Positions 1 to 64,000 of a stretch of DNA of 64,000 nt are shown here, piece after piece. A model generated the notes under the pieces. It was not told the DNA's origin, made no database searches, and saw nothing but the letters and a program-made list of their open reading frames with translations. Numbering within the stretch: position 1 is the stretch's first letter; the number at the start of each line of letters is the position of its first letter. The stretch comes from Xenopus tropicalis (lineage: Eukaryota; Chordata; Amphibia; Anura; Pipidae), in assembly GCF_000004195.4 (NCBI RefSeq), contig NC_030677.2:174084019-174148018 (forward strand), written 5' to 3'. The position numbers and the translations under genes are program-made.

Positions 1-74
1 AGTGCAGGGCAATAGTATATAATATATTAATTATTTTTATACACTTTCATTTTTTGGTGTTACTGTTCCTTTAA
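1..74. mobile_element. T2/Kolobok-type MITE, one terminus (partial)
   Basis: Positions 1-74 match the right-hand end of the element at 3093-3517 (AGTGCAGGGC..., then CATTTTTTGGTGTTACTG and TTCCTTTAA). The remainder lies left of the window. It ends in TTAA at 71-74, which is shared with the next copy. Confidence 0.75.
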
Positions 75-308
75 AGAACAGTAACACCAAAAAATGAAAA
101 TGTATAAAAGTAATTCCAATATTATGTACTGCTGCCCTGCACTGGTAAAACTGGTGTGTTTGCCTCAGAAACATTACTATAGTTTGTATTAAAAATGCAG
201 CTGTGTAGCCATGGGGGCAGCCATTCAAAGGAGAAAAGGCACAGGCACAAACAGATAACAGATAAAACACTACTGTATTCTACAGAGTTTATCTGTTATC
301 TGCTACGT
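71..308. mobile_element. T2/Kolobok-type palindromic MITE, truncated second copy
   Basis: Begins TTAAAGAACAGTAACACC at 71 and continues through the same internal blocks as the full copies at 3093-3517 and 52185-52603: GCCCTGCACTGGTAAAACTG, GTGTAGCCATGGGGGCAGCC, and GATAACAGATAAAACAC. The match fades at about 308, so the far half is missing. TTAA targets and TTAAAGG-like ends are typical of the T2 MITEs described in Xenopus. Confidence 0.75.
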
Positions 309-1574
309 AGATATTGTTTATTCTTTTTCCAGCTTGAATGTGTGAAAAGTAATAAATGTATAAATTACACTAGATATGCATTGTTTTCTAGAGTCACTTG
401 TGGATAGGTGACTGAAAACAATCAGCTTCTTAAAAAAAATACCTAAGGTGAAGTCTGTTACATTTATTAGAAAACAGCAAAAATAGATGTTTAAATCATA
501 GAGCACATTTGAAACAGAACAGAATAGACTTTAACTTTACTTTATCTTTGAAAATAGAAGAAATATATGCAAAGCAATAGAACTGTCAAAGTAAAACTCA
601 ATGATACACAACAGCCCACTTTATAGATGGTTGTTAAGATTTTTTTTACTTAGGCCCACATATAAAATGTTTTAAATATATCTGATCATAAACTTTACTG
701 GTCTCTACTCCAAGTTTAATTAATGTTGAAATGCAAAGATTAAACTATGTTTACTATGGAAAGGGAATTCAGTGCAGTAAATATGGTCCTGGGCCATTGG
801 TTTCTGTAATCAAATTTTGTATGTTAATGTTAGGTCAAAATTAGCACTCACCAAGAAGCTAGACTAGGTAGTTAACAAGACATATTGTTTATAGTCTTTG
901 CATGTAATCAATGGGAAAAAACCCAACTCACTGCCAAACTATTTTAAATATAAACGACAAGTTCTCGTACATCAAGCGTTCTTAAATCCATGTATATCTT
1001 TACATTCAAACTATAGTAGTATCTGTAAGAAGCGGCTGACTTTAAGATAACAATTATAAATGCAATGCTCACAAAATATGCCCAAGAAATAAGGGACAAT
1101 TGTTTAAGATTTCTCTAAGCTCTGTTGTAGGCAGTCTTTAATGGATTTATAGATTATTTTGTTTTCAGAGCTTATATATGATTTGAAGAATAACAATCTA
1201 TATTTATAAAGGTCACTGAACTAAACCATTAGTTTACAATAAATATGAAAAATATTTGAGATTAGTGGATTTAGTGTGCACTTATACTGAGTGCATGTTC
1301 CAGCTGTGATAAATAGTTATTTAGACTAATTTAACCATAATTAAGCCTCTTTAAAGTGCCAGTGGAAGTCACACTGGCTTTCTTATCTACTTATCAATTT
1401 CCCTGAGAACCAGGCATGCTATAATTCTACACTTCATTCATTTCATAAGTATATGCAATACTTAACTGTATTCTTAACATTGAAAAAAAGTGGGCAAAGA
1501 ACACTGGAATGGTTTATTAGAATAATATGTTATCACAGAGATCAAAAATGCCACTTATTTGAAAAAGCTGTGAT

Positions 1575-2256
1575 TAACGTATTTTATGATTTAATACTAT
1601 ATTACACTATTTACATTCTACCATTTAAAATGTTGTTCTTAAATGCATAAATGGATATTTTTAGTTGTAATATTGGTGTGTAGGCAGCCATTGTGCCTGA
1701 GTCTGAGCTTTCAGAAGGAGCCAGCGCTACTCATTAGAACTGCTTTCTAATTTTTTTTTCTCCTACTCCCATGTAACTGGGTAAGGGCCATGGTAGACAG
1801 GGAGAATAGTCGCCCACGACAAATCTCCCTTGTTGCAGGCGACTAATCTCCCCAATATGCCATCCCACCGGCTTGAATGTAAATTGCCGATGGGATGGAA
1901 TATGTGGTGCCGCGATTTCCCGAAATTCGTCAGATTTGGATTTTTACTATTGAGTGCTGTTATCATATCGACCACTAGGTGGGGCATGGAGCATTGTTAG
2001 TGATACAGGTGTCAGGAAACTGTTATCTTGCTACTTTCCCATTATTCTGCTGGGTGGAGGGAGGATATGATATCACTTCACCTTGCAGTGCAGCAGTAAT
2101 GGGTGACTGAAGTGTATCACAAGTCACATGGCTGAGGGCACCTGGAAAACTAAGAATATGGTAGCCCCACATCACAAAATGGATTTTAATTCAAGATTCT
2201 GCTGGAGTAGCACTATTAATTAATGTAAATAAAAAAGTTAAATGGATGACAAAACA
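1575..2256. mobile_element. Old T2-type element split by a Harbinger-like insertion
   Basis: Left part 1600-1765 (ACTATTTACATTCTACCATT..., GGTGTGTAGGCAGCC, CTGAGCTTTCAGAAGGAGCC) and right part about 1990-2250 (CATCACAAAATGGATTTTAATTC, CTGCTGGAGTAGC, GGATGACAAAACATG) match the two ends of the element at 56590-57107 and of the one at 16001-18221. The block between them is a different repeat. Exact ends have decayed and no TTAA pair is visible. Confidence 0.6.
1785..1935. mobile_element. Harbinger-like MITE, half copy
   Basis: Contains GGGAGAATAGTCGCCC, GACAAATCTCCC, GGCGACTAATCTCCCC, GCCATCCCACCGGC and GATGGGATGG, the building blocks of the near-perfect palindrome at 62133-62459. Only about half of the element is recognisable and it sits inside an older T2-type copy. 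Confidence 0.65.
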
Positions 2257-3092
2257 TGTTGGAGAATTTGAATAGTGCCCATCGACAGAATATCAATGAT
2301 CTCAGTCTTCAAAACCATCAACCTCTTCACTGGCAAATATCCCAGTGGAAACTACCATTCTGTCCTCCCTACTACTCTAGAGCAGAACTGGAGCAGACCA
2401 GAAATGTTTTTTCTGGATTGGGTCCATTATCTATATCACATCTGTGGGCGCAGGTATTATAGTTATGATGTCATACTCAAAAGACAATGCAACGTTTTAA
2501 TGAACCATAAAAACATCTGACCCATGGGCTTCTTATTGGGCTGCCCTGTGACAGATATGCCTTCTACACATGCTTGCATCACAATTTATTAAATAAATGT
2601 TACCCTGAAACAAAATTATACATTTCTTGAATAAAAACCCAAAGTCCAAATAATGCATGAGTAATTGGTAAATTGCGTGTGTGTTCGGTTTATCAAATGT
2701 CTATCCGTGAAAATTTAGAATTCCCAAAACCAATGGCCTTTAATTTTAACACTAAAAGGCAGATATATTACATTGATATTTTCCCCCGTTTTTCTGAATT
2801 TAACTTTTTAGCGATAAAAATTGTATATTTAGTTAATTACTTTAAAACATTATTATTTATCAAGTGTAAAAGCCACAAAAACCCTATTATAAAACCTTGC
2901 CACCAAAACTGGCAATGTAATGTAGAAATCAATAGTAGCTGTCTTTATCAAACTGTAAAACCTTTAAGGTTTTAGGGAATTTCAAGGTTTTTGTATTCTT
3001 ATTTGTTCCTTATCTTTATTGTTTGTCCTTTTTATATTTAGGTTTTTTAGTAAATGAGTAGGCAATTCATGCTTTTTTTTTTTTTTTTCTTT

Positions 3093-3517
3093 TTAAAGGA
3101 ACAGTAACACTAAAAAATGAAAGAGCTTTAAAGCAATAAAAATATAATGCACTGTTGCCCTGCACTGGTAAAACTGGTGTGTTTGCTACAGTAACACTAC
3201 TATAATTTATATAATAAGCTGCTGTGTAGCCACGGGGGCAGCCATTCAAGCTGGAAAAAAGGAGAAAAGGCACAGGTTACATAGCAGATAACAGATAAGT
3301 TCTGTAGAATACAATAGTGTTTTATCTGTTATCTGCTATGTGCCTGTGCCTTTTCTCCTTTGAATGGCTGCCTCCATGGCTACATAGCAGCTTATTTATA
3401 TAAATTATAGTAGGCTTTCTGAAGTAAACACACAACTTTTACCAGTGCAGGGCAGCAGCACATTATATTTTAGTTACTTTTATACACTTTCATTTTTTGG
3501 TGTAACTGTTCCTTTAA
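3093..3517. mobile_element. T2/Kolobok-type palindromic MITE, full length
   Basis: 425 bp bounded by TTAA at 3093-3096 and 3514-3517. The ends are TTAAAGGAACAGTAACAC and the inverse GTGTAACTGTTCCTTTAA. Nearly the whole element is an inverted repeat: GTAGCCACGGGGGCAGCC pairs with GGCTGCCTCCATGGCTAC, and CAGATAACAGATAAGTTC faces GTTTTATCTGTTATCTG. No protein is encoded. TTAA duplication and TTAAAGG ends place it with T2-type MITEs by family knowledge. Confidence 0.85.
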
Positions 3518-3792
3518 AGAAATGAGTTTAGTTGTGGTAGAAAAAAAAACCATGAAAATTACACAAATACAAATTTTAATAAATACACCATGTATTGTTT
3601 ATGCGGGCCTGTATCAAATACATCTGCATTCACTTTGCTGCTACCCCTTGCAGGCATATATTCAACAGGCTTCTTTTAAATCAGCCCATTCTGTTTCCAT
3701 GGTTTGGTTTTTAGCACCATGTGGATAATACATTCAAATTCAGTACTCAGTGACTACTAATACCATTCAGTGGCCTTAAAAGAAAACATTCA

Positions 3793-63291
<59,499 letters not shown>

Positions 63292-64000
63292 CTGAAAAAT
63301 AGCAGTAAAAAAAAAAAAAAAGCACCTTTTAAAAACAAGGGATGCCAAAAAAATACAGCACAAACTCTTAAACATAACATGTACATTAAAATGTTTTATA
63401 AACAGAATCATCTGAAGGAAACAAAAATGAGTGTCCTCTTTCAAAATGTATTAAAATATAAAGCATAACTGGAAAAACCCTAATCTCGAAGGCAATAATA
63501 AATACTATATGGTGCTGGTTTCAGTCTGGGCTAAAAAATGATCATTACAATAGCCTCGTTATTGGAGCTGTCCCTGTCAGTGTTACAAATGAGGGATGGG
63601 AATAATCATACCATATCAACCACAGTAGCTAATTACACAAGCAAAGACAGGCTTCAGTTCCCTATCAGGTCAGCCTAGCTGCGGATTAGTTCCTATCCTA
63701 CAATGCAGTCTGCCGAGTGTGGCCGGCTCCCTTGCAGGGAAAGGAGGCAGCAGGAAGTAGAACATATGCAGGGTGGGACTAGTAGGGTTTTTGAAGGAAT
63801 TTTTAATAAATCAACCCAAAACATCTTTTTTAAAGCACATTACTTCTATATTTAAAAGGCGTATAATGCACTGGGCACATTTGCTTTTTTGACAATATGT
63901 CTCTTAACACCCATAAACATTCTCTTATTTACCAAAAACTCTGAAATGTCATTCTCCATTGCATTTTTATTTCAAAGTACTGAAGCTCAAAATTACTTAT
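63292..64000. other. fer intron 5' of the first visible exon
   Basis: A pyrimidine-rich acceptor tract precedes 63291 on the minus strand. No coding exon or repeat recognised in the remaining 700 nt. Confidence 0.75.

Overview
The window is vertebrate, and almost certainly amphibian (Xenopus-type), intronic DNA. A single gene explains all the host coding sequence: the minus-strand gene for the non-receptor tyrosine kinase FER. Fifteen consecutive internal exons lie between 63291 and 3855, read right to left. Every one has an AG acceptor and a GT donor, and the reading phase carries through from exon to exon. Joined, they give 1996 nt (about 665 codons) corresponding to roughly residues 70-734 of the 822-residue human protein: most of the F-BAR domain, the coiled-coil/FX region, the SH2 domain, and the kinase domain up to the APE motif of the activation segment. 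The first coding exon(s) lie beyond the right edge and the last exons (C-lobe of the kinase) beyond the left edge.

Layout from gene 5' to 3' (high to low coordinates): F-BAR exons 63291-60171; coiled-coil exons 59357-58102; linker exon 50143-50051; SH2 exons 45467-45264 and 43289-43167; kinase N-lobe exons 32110-30410; catalytic-loop and activation-segment exons 22592-22469 and 4009-3855. The 3' half is very intron-rich (18 kb, 11 kb and 8 kb introns), whereas the F-BAR half is compact.

The introns are packed with transposons, and these point to a frog: short palindromic elements with TTAAAGG ends and TTAA targets (T2/Kolobok-type MITEs, many copies, some nested or abutting); a 300-330 bp palindromic family with CAGGTAT ends and TA targets (at least five near full-length copies); a Harbinger-like palindrome with GGGCTCTGGCACAC ends; a hAT MITE with a perfect 8-bp duplication; a 1577-bp Tc1-like element with an almost complete DD34E transposase (54648-56224); two Penelope-like retroelements with GIY-YIG endonuclease (12212-13350 and 13398-15722) meeting tail to tail at TA repeats; a CR1-like LINE (33213-34197); L2-like, L1-like and DIRS-like fragments; and a degenerate tandem array at 26800-28310.

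The most interesting non-genic signal is a compact hammerhead-ribozyme-like motif in the 3' part of the plus-strand Penelope copy (13179-13219), next to a pair of opposed Penelope copies whose outer ends and shared junction are all (TA)n. No bacterial-type operon, CRISPR array, tRNA or rRNA gene was seen.
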